NCBI RefSeq assembly: GCF_038002225.1 | Contig: NZ_JBBOCA010000001.1 | Span: forward strand, 5,456,001-5,520,000 | Length of the DNA: 64,000 nucleotides | Direction of reading: 5' to 3' | DNA from: Paenibacillus sp. FSL R7-0204 | Lineage (GTDB): Bacteria; Bacillota; Bacilli; Paenibacillales; Paenibacillaceae | In this document: positions 31,084 through 40,780 of the stretch, piece after piece | How the letters are laid out: each line of letters opens with the position of its first letter | How positions within the stretch are numbered: position 1 is the stretch's first letter | The notes under the pieces: generated by a model | The model's database searches: none | What the model saw: only the letters and a program-made list of their open reading frames with translations | What the model was told of the DNA's origin: nothing | Program-made: the position numbers and the translations under genes

Positions 31084-34000
31084 TCACATCAGCCCTGAGA
31101 GCCTCATCAGCTTCTCAATAATAGTCACTGCCTCGGCTCTGGTTGTCCGATCAGCTGGAGCCAGCTGCGTAGCGCTTCTTCCAGATACGATTCCTGCATT
31201 GAGAGCTGCCGCAAAGCTGTTCTTGGCGAACTCGGCAATACTTCCAGCATCGGTAAAATTCTTCAGCAGCTGTTCATCACTAGCATCCGTAATCTCGGTT
31301 TGCATACCTGTGAGCTTCATGGCTCTGAATAGAATCACCATCATTTGCTGGCGGGTAATGGGCTCCTGTGCACCAAAGCTGCCGTCCGGGTAACCGGATA
31401 CCAAGGCGTACTCAGATGCAGTTTCAACATAAGATGCGTACCAGGCTCCAGCACTCACATCACTGAAGTGCTTGGCGTCTTCTGCACTATTTCCGCCAAG
31501 ACCCAGTGCCTTCACAATCATAGCAGAGAATTCAGCTCTGGTGATGCTGCGATTCGGTTCAAAGCTCGCTTCACCTACACCGCTCACAATCCACCGGCGG
31601 GTCAGATCTGCAATGGCTGCCCGTGCCCAATGCGACTCCACATCGCGGAAAGGGGTTTCTGTCCGGGCCGTGACTACGCCAACCATGCCGCTTCCAGACA
31701 AGCTCTTGATCACTGCCGCCATAGTTCCGGCATCACCAGTGATTCGGGTTGGCAGCGGGTTGACACTTCCATCAGCCGCAACGCTCACCCCGATTGCTTT
31801 TGAGCTATCCACTGTCTGAGGTAAAGTAATCGTCCGTTCCACGTAAGCGTTCAAACGATTAATCTCCTTCTTCTGATCTCCATAGGTATAAACGGCGCGG
31901 AATACCATTGGCTTCACAAGGAAGGAATACAGACCGGCTTCACTTACTTGCTCTACAAGCTTCGTCTCCTGTTCATCCGTTGAGGCAATCTCAAGATTCA
32001 AGACCGCTTGCTCCGCTGCCGATTCATCCAGTAGCACAGCCGGAACACTGTAGACCACCATTCCGTTATCTACCCGGATCACCGATTGATGCTTGGCCAT
32101 CAGCTTAACCAGCTTGCCAGTCAGCTCCACTTTGTTCACATCAGCATTCTTTTTGAAGAAGAATGTAATTTCTGCTGAACCTTCTGTATCCAGAAGCAGC
32201 TTTGTAAGAGCGGCCTCATCAACCACAATGGTAGTGGTTACTCTGCCGTTCTCAGTTGCGTCATTGGCTTGAGCGACAGATTTGGCTATCCCGTTCACCA
32301 GGATGTCGAAAGGAGGAGCCTCACTCGGCGCTGTATTAACTCCACTACCCGGATTTCCTCCACTGCCACCGCCACCACTGTTGCCACTGTTGCCACTGTT
32401 GCCACTGTTGCCGGAATCCGGTGCTTTTGTTTTTGTGAACTCCGCAATAAGCAGCCTACTGTCATTCTTGCCCTCTACCACCGTTATCGCCTTGATTACA
32501 GCGGAGTCGCTGAGCCGGACAGGTGCCTTGTACAACGGCGACACCTCAGAAGGCGCCGAACCATCCATTGTGTAATGGATCTGGCCGTCTGCTTCAGTGC
32601 TGATCAGCACCACCTCTGTCTTATCCTTAAACTCAAGCGCCGTAGAGCTTGTCGGTGCAGCCGCTGTTTCAGTGTAAGCCAGCGGTATTCTGTTAATAAC
32701 AATATAACGACTCTGGCCATCCTTCGTTGCAGTCAATTGAATCGGGCCTGCTTCGCCCTGGGCCGTCCAGCGAATGGCAGCATCAGAAGTAGTGGTGTAG
32801 CTTCCGCTCACTTTAAACGCCGTATCCCCATCCTTCAATACAACTGCAACGGTGGACAGATCGCTGTCCAGAGAACCGGAGAAATACGCAAGTTGCGGAT
32901 AGAACCCCTGAACTGCTCTCCATACAGAAGTGCCCAACCCCGTTGGCAGCGTCCCCCCTGTCAGCAGTGAGGTGCCTATTCCCTCCGCTTGCCCCTTCAC
33001 TCCTATGATCTTGCTTCCCTCCGGAGTGTAATAGGCAGCCGGAATCTGAAGCATTTGTGCATCAAAGAAATTGTGGAGCAGAGTCATTGCGGCTCCGGTC
33101 TGGCCGGCGATACCACCGGCGAAGGTTTTGCCCTTAACCAGCTTGCCGTTGACATTGGCCGCAATCTGTCCGCCATTGACAGATCCGTTAATCGTGCCTG
33201 CCTCTGCATACCCGGCGATGCCGCCCGCCCGGGCAGTTTCTTTTCCGGCAGCTTCTACGGTTCCTGTGTTATAGCTATCAGCAATGATACCTGAGCTATC
33301 TCCGGTGACGCCTCCCGAGCTTGCATGCTTTGCATTCACGGTAACATCGGAGTAAGAGAAGCTTACTTTAATAGAGCCCTCAGCTTCATTCTGCCCGGCA
33401 ACCCCACCAGCGATGCTAGTTCCGTCAGGATCGGAAGCATTGACAACAGCTTTTGTATAGGAGGACTCAACACTTCCCTCGTTACGTCCTGTGATGCCTC
33501 CCGCTATAGAAGAGGAAGTGATGTCCGTCAGACCTTTTACAGCAGCATCTTTGATCTGCCCATTATTGCTGCCTGCGGCTCCGCCGGCATTAGATGTGCC
33601 CGCAGCCTTCAGGTTCTCTACAATAATGCCGGTTAGCAGTCCCTCATTAACACCGGCTATACCTCCGGCCACCTTACCCGATACGCTGCCGCCGCTTACG
33701 GCCACATTCTTAATCATTCCCTGCGGATGGTTCACACCAGCAGCTGCGCCTGCACTAATCGCTCCGGATAATATGACATCCTGTAGCTTCAAATTCATGA
33801 TACTGCCGTAATTCTCAGCGATTAGACCAGCGTGTTTCAAGACTTCAGCATGATAATTCAAGCCTGAGATAACATGCTCTTGGCCATCCAGTACACCCTT
33901 GAAGCTTGCCACAGGCAGCCACGGCTTACCAGCCAGCGAAATATCTGCAGTCAGGGTGATGCGATCAATCTCCGTTAATGCTTCTGCTCCAGGATCAAAC

Positions 34001-37000
34001 AGTGCATACACAGACTCTCCTTCATCGTATAGAAGCGCTAGTCCCGCCAGCTCCTCGGCAGTCCCTGCCGAAAATGCAGTCTGATTCTTGCCGGCACGGG
34101 TAAGCATATGCAGATCAGGCGAGAACCGCCAGTCCGACATATCCATGAGCTCCGGAGCACTCTGCTGCACTCCATAGGCAAAGCCCCATACCGGCTGACT
34201 GCCCGAGAAATCCCAGCCCTCCAGCTGACGATATCCGGCAAGCGGCAACTCTTTCAGATGATTGTTCTGCCCGTCGTTGCTTGCATCGTGTCCGATAGGG
34301 GACAGTTTTCCTTCATAATAAGAATTCTCTATGAGACCGTTCCGGAAATTATAGCCGATAAAAGCTCCCATGTAGGAGTTGGAACCGCCAGCAATAGCTG
34401 AAACCACGGACACCCGTTCATACACCCGCGCCAGGCTGCCATCATTGTATCCGGCAAAGCCGCCAGCGTAGGATCGGGTTGCCCCATTGCTTCCGGCAAC
34501 ATTGACCTGTTCCTGGGCAGCATAAGCATCTTCGATTTCGCTCCCAGGATAAATAACTCCGGCAAAACCGCCGCCTCTGGCATCAAAGGCCGTGTTAGAC
34601 ACATTTCCCGAGGCGTAGGCCCGTTCAATACGATACTGATTGACCGTGCCGGCGAAGCCGCCAGTGTAGACCCCAGCCGCCCCGCTCACTGTAACCCGGC
34701 CTGATGCTTTTGCCAATGAAACCCTGCCGCTTCTACTCTCTCCCAAGAGACCGGCAAAGCCGCCGGCGTAGATGGTGATATACGGATTAGCACTGTCCAT
34801 CTGAATATCCGGAGTAGCCGAAGAAGCGTAAATATCCGTACCGTCCGCCAGTCCAATGAATCCGCCGATATGAGCAGCCGCTTCCGTTCTTCCGGCTGCG
34901 ACGCTCTCCCCAATAACAATCGCCCTGTGATCTGGCGCTTCTGCATGAGCATAGGAAATGCTGCCACCGGACGACTGTCCCACCAGGCCCCCTACATTAT
35001 AGTTTGTGCTATCTTCTGCCTGCATACGGCTTCCGGTGTCAATTCCGGCTAGCCGGCTGTCCTTGACATAGCCGACTGCACCGCCAGCCGCTACAGTCTT
35101 CGCTCCACTCAGTTCAAGAGAAACTGAGGAGGAAGAATTATACAGAGAGACAGAGTCCAGCTTACCGGCAATGCCGCCGGCATACAGCTCTGCCTTCTGA
35201 CCTGCCGCGTCAATGGCAATTGTACCTGAAGTAAGCTTCGCTTCATATATACCCGGATACAGCGGCACCAGTAGTCCGAAATCCAAAGGAGTGTCTCTCT
35301 TCGATGATTCCATTGTTCCGGCAACACCCCCGGCTACAAGTACACCAGACGACGCACTGGCCTTAATCTGAGGTGATGATTCCATCTTGTACAGAATAGA
35401 GTCCTTCGCCTGACCGGTAATACCGCCAGCTATAGCCCCGTTGCCTGTTGCCAGGAGGGTTCCGCTGAACACCGCCCCCTTCAGCGCGGCATCGGTCAGC
35501 TTGCCGGCAATACCGCCCACAATTCCGCCTTCACTCGGAGAGGTTATCGTCACATCCTGAACTTCTACCGTCTCTATTTCAAACGTATTGTTGCCAAGTC
35601 CGGCTTTAACACCGGCGATACCGCCGGCTGCCGCACTTGCCGCGATGACTGCACCTGGAGCCTGGTCACCTTGCACTTTGGCATTACGGATCACATGTCC
35701 TGTTGCCGAGCGGCCAAATACTCCTCCGGCAACGGAACCCTCAGCAAGGGCCTGCACTTTTCCACCCGCCAGGTTGATGCTGAGGCCATCTGCTGTCCCC
35801 GATTCTGCCACACCAGCCAGACCACCGGCAGCGCTGTCCTCGCCTATCGCCATGATTCCCCCGCCATCCTGTACGAGAAGGGATAGTGTGGCCAGGTTAC
35901 CATTCATTCGCCCTGCCAGACCGCCCACAGCCGCATTGTCGCCTGTTGCTTCAATGTTTCCTGCCGCCAATTTCAGGCTGCTGTCGTCCAAGCTGGAGAG
36001 GTTATCGCCGATCAGTCCGCCAACATATGCGCCGCTCTCGGCACTGGACACCTTGCTTCCTCCACTGACCGTCATCGACAAACCGGAGACCTGACCTTCA
36101 TTGCCTCCAATAAGACCTCCGGCTGCCGTCCCACCGTTAATCTCCGCGCCGCCTAACAGGCTTCCCTCCGCCTGTTCGACTTTACCGAGATTGAGTCCCG
36201 CCAAAGCTCCAGCATAGCTGCTGCCGGTTATTGAAAGGGGGGCTACTGAGACTTGCCGGACAACAGCTTCGCTGCCGATGACGCCGAATAATCCAGCATA
36301 ATCTCCTTTGGTAACCTTGAAATCACTAATTAAGTTATGATTGCCGTTAAACGTTCCTTCAAAAGCATGGTTGACATCCGCCCCGATAGGCGTCCACCGC
36401 GAGGCTCTAATGCTAACAGGTCCCACCACGTTTATCGTTCTGCCGATGAAATTGAACGTTTCGACTGCTGCTGCCTTACCGTTTACAATCGCCGCCAGTC
36501 CCGCCAGCTCATCTCCCGTCTTGATGGTAAACCGCAGTGCATCAGGATTCTGAGTATACCAGTTCAAATTCATGCTGGTAGAATCATTTCCTTCATCGTC
36601 TGCGTCAGCGCTCAGGCTCAGCTCCGGGTACTTGTAATTTGCACCAGTTAAGCTATACCGCCACGGTGAACTGCCGAATGTCCAGCCGGATAGAGCAGGA
36701 AATGCTGTACGGTTAGCAAGCGCCGAAGAAAGAATCGGACTTAGACGGGCATAATTGTTCAATTCATTGAAGGTACCGCCGCCAAAATCTAAGACTCCCC
36801 TGTTGATCGACAAGCTCTCATCCTTAACATAGTAGGTATCCTGAATGAGCTTCTTGTTGGTGCTGGCGTAGTAGCCTGCAAAGCCCCCGGGATACGCGCC
36901 TTTGTCTCCGGTGATTCGTCCGGCAGAGTAGCTGCTTGCTACCGTTCCTGTTGTTATCCGTCCGATCAGACCACCGCTGTACGAGCCCTTTCCGCTGGCC

Positions 37001-40000
37001 GACACATCCTTGCCCGCGTATGAATCGACGATGGAACCCGAATGTTCGCCGATCAGACCGCCTACATATATATAGGCCCCGTTGCCCGTTACTTTAGACA
37101 TGGTAAAGCTCTTCTCCACGCTTCCGCTGTTTCTGCCGATCAGACCGCCCAGAAGGGCGTAGCTGCCCGCTGTACCGGCAAGAACGCTATTCAGATCAGT
37201 TTCGAAATAGGAGGAGACGACCCGGCCAGTGTTCTCTCCGATCAGTCCTCCGGTAACACTAGATATGCCGCCGGAAGAAAGAACCGCATTGGAAGACATG
37301 TAATAGATCGTTCCGGTATTTCTGCCGGCCAGACCACCAATCAGACCGTTGCCGCCGTCAGATAGAACGGGAAGCTGACTACCCAAGCTGTTCTTGGCTA
37401 TGAAGCCCCGGTTCTCGCCGACGAGCCCCCCCGTCACTGAAGAAGCTCCATGTACCGTGATGCTCCCGCTCAGCTTGCTGCTTTGAATGGAGCTGATTGA
37501 AGAAGCAGCAGCCACTGCAGGATCTTCATCGCTTCTGACATCATTCAAGCCGACCAAGCCACCCGTAATTGAGGAAGAGGCTGAAGACGACAGCACCATC
37601 GACAGAGCACTCATCAGGTTATCCTTGAGCACTCTGGAAGCTCCCGGGTCATTATAACCGGCAACGCCACGATTATAGCCGGCAACTCCGCCTGTGGTTG
37701 TTCCGGCTCCTTTTAAAGTAAGCTTGACAGTAGAACCCGACACCTGCCCAATCGAACTCGCGATGTTGTATCCAACAATGCCGCCTGCATACAGCCCGGT
37801 TGCCGTTTCCGTCCCGGTCAGAAGAAGATTCTCAGCCGCTGGAGCCGCCGCGCCGCCGCCGGTGAGAACAGAATTCTCAGCCCGTCCGGCCAAGCCCCCG
37901 GCCTGAACCCCGCTGCCGGACACATTCAGCACGGCATAGTCCGGGAGAACCCCCCTGACAACGGATTGTTCAATTTCACCGCCGGTAATCTGGCCGACCA
38001 GACCACCGATCCTGCTGCCATCACCCCGTGCATTCAGCACCGGACTCTCCACAACCACCCGACGAACCGGGGAAGCATTACCATCGCCCACAATTCCGCC
38101 TATCCGTGAACCGCTGGCAGATTTCGCAGTGGTAACGCTCAGACCCGATACATTACTGTCTGTTCCATTCCCGCTCACATTGGCCCCCGCGCCGGTTGCT
38201 CCGGCAACTCCGCCCACAGCGGTGTCTGTGCCTTCTGCGGACAGCCGCAATTGGCCGATCCCCGGAGCAACAACAGGGTTAATGATGGCAGCCGATGTAA
38301 ATCCAGCCACGCCGCCTATCCGGCTGGAATTGCCGCTGGCCGTGATAGTTAGGTCCATCGCAGTTATTCCTGCCAGCCGGCCGCTGTTGCTGCCGACAAT
38401 CCCGCCCAGGTCCGAATGATCCCCCTGAGCATGGATTGAAATCCCGGATACCGCCTGCAAGGCATCGGAATCAAGCTCCATGCCGCCCTCGCCCATTACA
38501 CCTCCGATTACATTGCTTGCAGCAGCTGAAGCAATCTTTATATTCCGGACGACAATGGGTACTCCATGCACACTTGCCGTGGCTTGTGAAGAAATCTTAC
38601 CCGCCAGTCCGCCTAGTCTGGAGCGGAGGGCATGCGAATCTGCGGACAGGCTGATTCTGTTGACTGCTGCTGTACCCATCACTAAAGTACCCCGGCCATC
38701 GCCAACGATTCCACCCGCCGCAGAATCGGCTGCTGCCGTGATGATACGCAGACTGTCAGTATCTTGCGAATTGGCATCGCCTATGTGCGCATCCGTGATC
38801 CGTCCGAGAGCCGTGCCCGCGATACCGCCCGCTGACCCTCCAGCTCCTGAGATGCTGACCTCTGTATACTTAACTGCTGCGGACTGAATGCTGCTGTCCG
38901 CATATCCGGCCACGCCGCCGGCATTGCCGCTCGACTGGATCAGAGCCGGAGCCTTCGCCGTGCCGCCCACTGCCGCACCAGCGATCACACCACCGCCCGT
39001 CATATACCCGGCCACACCGCCGGTATATACACCCGCGCCTCCGGCCGCCTTAATCCCGCCGGTGAATACAGTACTTTCGATTACACCACCCAGCCCGTAG
39101 TATCCTACAATGCCGCCGGTATACACCTGACTGTCGGCGCCGGGGACTATGGAATCCACAGTAATGTTACCGCCATAGGATTCACCAGCTATTCCCGAGT
39201 CACCATCCAACGCTTTTCCGACAAAACCGCCGGTATACATTCTGCTGGCTGCTGTAACCTCAATATCTCCTTCGCTGTAGACATTGCCCGCCGCCTTATG
39301 ATAGTTACGGTTACCAATAATCCCTCCGGTGTGCACATCGGAGGCCGTGCCCGTTACAGTTATATGTCCGGTATTGCCATATGCTTCAGCTGTATTGCTG
39401 TGGAACAGAAGGCGATGGCCTGCGAAGCCTACCAATCCTCCTGTATACACCCCGTTGCCTGAAGCTTCGACCTGAATCGCCGCCTGATTCCTGGCGCCTG
39501 CCTGGAATGCAGTGCTCCCTTCCACCTTGCCGGCTATGGCTCCGGTGTATACCTCCGACGAGCCGACGGAAGTTACAGGCGTATTGTTAAGTATGCTGTT
39601 CCCCCAGGTGAAATCGCCAGCCACACTGCCGACAATACTGCCGGTGTATGTCCGCTGGCCTGCCTTATTGGTTATGGCAGGTGCAGTCTGCACAAAGGGG
39701 ATAGATACGTTCAGGCCCCCGGAATTCTCGTATGCACCAACCAAACCGCCAGCTGCTACACCCGCAGTCGCGGCTCTGGAATTCACGAGAATCTCTCCAG
39801 AGTTCGAGGTCTGTGTGGAGAAGGTGACGAAGGCATCCGCCCCCACCCGGCCCATAATCCCGCCGGCTGAACCGCTCCCTATATCTGTTAGCATAATCCG
39901 TCCGCTGTTGCGCATGAAGGTCTCTTCGTCAGCCATGAGCAGCGGCGCGGACGCCAAGCCGACGATCCCGCCTGCATCAGCTTGGTATACACTTCCGGTG

Positions 40001-40734
40001 ACGCTTATCGGACCGGTGTTCTCGCTCTTCTTCAGCGTCAGACTGCCGTTGGTTACAGCCGCAACGCCTCCAGCCATGCCCCAATGCGCACCGCTGAGCG
40101 CGATACTGCCGTGATTGGCTACATTAGACAGCATCCCCGAGCCGCTGCCGACGATTCCACCGGCATACACATTCCCGGTGACTGTTCCTGCGACCTGAAT
40201 AGAAACTTCGCTGGTCACGTCCAGGATCATGCTGTCTTCATCCATATAACCAGCGACTCCACCTACAGCTACATCGCCGGAGACCGTAGTCTGAATGCTG
40301 CCCGACAGCGTAAACCGGCCGACTGTGGCTCCGCTCATACGGCCAACCAGCCCTCCATACACACTGTCCGTAACTCTCAGACCCGTCAGCTCCGGGCTAT
40401 GCCCGGCCTGACCGATAAGAATTCCTCTGAATGGATGCTCTCCGGTGCCAATTGGCATCCACTCGTAGTCAGCAAGTGACAGGGGACTGGAGACTGCAAT
40501 TTGCAGTGTTTTGCCTTTGAAATCGGTAGTTCCGTCATTGACCAGCTTGGCAACTCCCGCCAGCTTGGCCGCGGAATCGATGATATACGTAGAATAATTG
40601 GTTTCATACCAACTTGTATCTGCATGGTCGCTCCAGCTTCCGCCGCTGGCCTCCGCCGGTTTCCCGGCAGGCAGCAGGGGAATCAGCAGCAGCGCACAGC
40701 ATAACAGCTTGATCCATTTTTTTGAGAATAACAT
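31084..40734 (-). CDS. Giant exported beta-solenoid (GLUG-repeat) protein with three SLH domains
   Basis: A 3216-residue surface protein, ATG 40734 with AGGAAGGTGA upstream. The signal peptide is KKWIKLLCCALLLIPLLPAG with cleavage near AEASG. Most of the protein is a long run of glycine-rich rungs of the form G-G-(I/L/V)-(V/A)-G-x-x-x-x-G, as in GLUG-motif beta-solenoid adhesins. Three 'cap' modules with ELAGLA and W-x-P-I-G- or W-L-P-V-like segments start near residues 35, 1390 and 2215, implying three consecutive solenoids. Near residue 2700 is a chitobiase-type beta-sandwich (IHYTMDGSAPSEVSPLYK), then a (GNS)n linker, an unrecognised domain, and three SLH domains (FRDVESHWARAAIADLTRRW and FEPNRSITRAEFSAMI in the first). 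SLH domains bind pyruvylated secondary wall polymer, so it is held on the cell surface. Last gene of the surface operon. Confidence 0.9.
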   Translation of the reverse strand: MLFSKKWIKLLCCALLLIPLLPAGKPAEASGGSWSDHADTSWYETNYSTYIIDSAAKLAGVAKLVNDGTTDFKGKTLQIAVSSPLSLADYEWMPIGTGEHPFRGILIGQAGHSPELTGLRVTDSVYGGLVGRMSGATVGRFTLSGSIQTTVSGDVAVGGVAGYMDEDSMILDVTSEVSIQVAGTVTGNVYAGGIVGSGSGMLSNVANHGSIALSGAHWGMAGGVAAVTNGSLTLKKSENTGPISVTGSVYQADAGGIVGLASAPLLMADEETFMRNSGRIMLTDIGSGSAGGIMGRVGADAFVTFSTQTSNSGEILVNSRAATAGVAAGGLVGAYENSGGLNVSIPFVQTAPAITNKAGQRTYTGSIVGSVAGDFTWGNSILNNTPVTSVGSSEVYTGAIAGKVEGSTAFQAGARNQAAIQVEASGNGVYTGGLVGFAGHRLLFHSNTAEAYGNTGHITVTGTASDVHTGGIIGNRNYHKAAGNVYSEGDIEVTAASRMYTGGFVGKALDGDSGIAGESYGGNITVDSIVPGADSQVYTGGIVGYYGLGGVIESTVFTGGIKAAGGAGVYTGGVAGYMTGGGVIAGAAVGGTAKAPALIQSSGNAGGVAGYADSSIQSAAVKYTEVSISGAGGSAGGIAGTALGRITDAHIGDANSQDTDSLRIITAAADSAAGGIVGDGRGTLVMGTAAVNRISLSADSHALRSRLGGLAGKISSQATASVHGVPIVVRNIKIASAAASNVIGGVMGEGGMELDSDALQAVSGISIHAQGDHSDLGGIVGSNSGRLAGITAMDLTITASGNSSRIGGVAGFTSAAIINPVVAPGIGQLRLSAEGTDTAVGGVAGATGAGANVSGNGTDSNVSGLSVTTAKSASGSRIGGIVGDGNASPVRRVVVESPVLNARGDGSRIGGLVGQITGGEIEQSVVRGVLPDYAVLNVSGSGVQAGGLAGRAENSVLTGGGAAAPAAENLLLTGTETATGLYAGGIVGYNIASSIGQVSGSTVKLTLKGAGTTTGGVAGYNRGVAGYNDPGASRVLKDNLMSALSMVLSSSASSSITGGLVGLNDVRSDEDPAVAAASSISSIQSSKLSGSITVHGASSVTGGLVGENRGFIAKNSLGSQLPVLSDGGNGLIGGLAGRNTGTIYYMSSNAVLSSGGISSVTGGLIGENTGRVVSSYFETDLNSVLAGTAGSYALLGGLIGRNSGSVEKSFTMSKVTGNGAYIYVGGLIGEHSGSIVDSYAGKDVSASGKGSYSGGLIGRITTGTVASSYSAGRITGDKGAYPGGFAGYYASTNKKLIQDTYYVKDESLSINRGVLDFGGGTFNELNNYARLSPILSSALANRTAFPALSGWTFGSSPWRYSLTGANYKYPELSLSADADDEGNDSTSMNLNWYTQNPDALRFTIKTGDELAGLAAIVNGKAAAVETFNFIGRTINVVGPVSIRASRWTPIGADVNHAFEGTFNGNHNLISDFKVTKGDYAGLFGVIGSEAVVRQVSVAPLSITGSSYAGALAGLNLGKVEQAEGSLLGGAEINGGTAAGGLIGGNEGQVSGLSMTVSGGSKVSSAESGAYVGGLIGDNLSSLDDSSLKLAAGNIEATGDNAAVGGLAGRMNGNLATLSLLVQDGGGIMAIGEDSAAGGLAGVAESGTADGLSINLAGGKVQALAEGSVAGGVFGRSATGHVIRNAKVQGDQAPGAVIAASAAAGGIAGVKAGLGNNTFEIETVEVQDVTITSPSEGGIVGGIAGKLTDAALKGAVFSGTLLATGNGAIAGGITGQAKDSILYKMESSPQIKASASSGVLVAGGVAGTMESSKRDTPLDFGLLVPLYPGIYEAKLTSGTIAIDAAGQKAELYAGGIAGKLDSVSLYNSSSSVSLELSGAKTVAAGGAVGYVKDSRLAGIDTGSRMQAEDSTNYNVGGLVGQSSGGSISYAHAEAPDHRAIVIGESVAAGRTEAAAHIGGFIGLADGTDIYASSATPDIQMDSANPYITIYAGGFAGLLGESRSGRVSLAKASGRVTVSGAAGVYTGGFAGTVNQYRIERAYASGNVSNTAFDARGGGFAGVIYPGSEIEDAYAAQEQVNVAGSNGATRSYAGGFAGYNDGSLARVYERVSVVSAIAGGSNSYMGAFIGYNFRNGLIENSYYEGKLSPIGHDASNDGQNNHLKELPLAGYRQLEGWDFSGSQPVWGFAYGVQQSAPELMDMSDWRFSPDLHMLTRAGKNQTAFSAGTAEELAGLALLYDEGESVYALFDPGAEALTEIDRITLTADISLAGKPWLPVASFKGVLDGQEHVISGLNYHAEVLKHAGLIAENYGSIMNLKLQDVILSGAISAGAAAGVNHPQGMIKNVAVSGGSVSGKVAGGIAGVNEGLLTGIIVENLKAAGTSNAGGAAGSNNGQIKDAAVKGLTDITSSSIAGGITGRNEGSVESSYTKAVVNASDPDGTSIAGGVAGQNEAEGSIKVSFSYSDVTVNAKHASSGGVTGDSSGIIADSYNTGTVEAAGKETARAGGIAGYAEAGTINGSVNGGQIAANVNGKLVKGKTFAGGIAGQTGAAMTLLHNFFDAQMLQIPAAYYTPEGSKIIGVKGQAEGIGTSLLTGGTLPTGLGTSVWRAVQGFYPQLAYFSGSLDSDLSTVAVVLKDGDTAFKVSGSYTTTSDAAIRWTAQGEAGPIQLTATKDGQSRYIVINRIPLAYTETAAAPTSSTALEFKDKTEVVLISTEADGQIHYTMDGSAPSEVSPLYKAPVRLSDSAVIKAITVVEGKNDSRLLIAEFTKTKAPDSGNSGNSGNSGNSGGGGSGGNPGSGVNTAPSEAPPFDILVNGIAKSVAQANDATENGRVTTTIVVDEAALTKLLLDTEGSAEITFFFKKNADVNKVELTGKLVKLMAKHQSVIRVDNGMVVYSVPAVLLDESAAEQAVLNLEIASTDEQETKLVEQVSEAGLYSFLVKPMVFRAVYTYGDQKKEINRLNAYVERTITLPQTVDSSKAIGVSVAADGSVNPLPTRITGDAGTMAAVIKSLSGSGMVGVVTARTETPFRDVESHWARAAIADLTRRWIVSGVGEASFEPNRSITRAEFSAMIVKALGLGGNSAEDAKHFSDVSAGAWYASYVETASEYALVSGYPDGSFGAQEPITRQQMMVILFRAMKLTGMQTEITDASDEQLLKNFTDAGSIAEFAKNSFAAALNAGIVSGRSATQLAPADRTTRAEAVTIIEKLMRLSGLM
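32375..32410 (-). repeat. Four perfect 9-bp tandem repeats coding a GNS linker
   Basis: CCACTGTTG is repeated four times without change (minus-strand reading encodes Gly-Asn-Ser units). It lies in the linker between the chitobiase-like domain and the C-terminal region of the 3216-residue protein. Slippage would change linker length in steps of three residues without breaking the frame. Confidence 0.9.
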
Positions 40735-40780
40735 AGGTCACCTTCCTGCTCTCTGAATAGTATTGCCTCTCCCGCACTCC

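Noticed and set aside
32375..32410. Short regular repeats considered as a CRISPR array
   Set aside because: The units are nine bases, contiguous and in frame with a protein linker, with no spacers.
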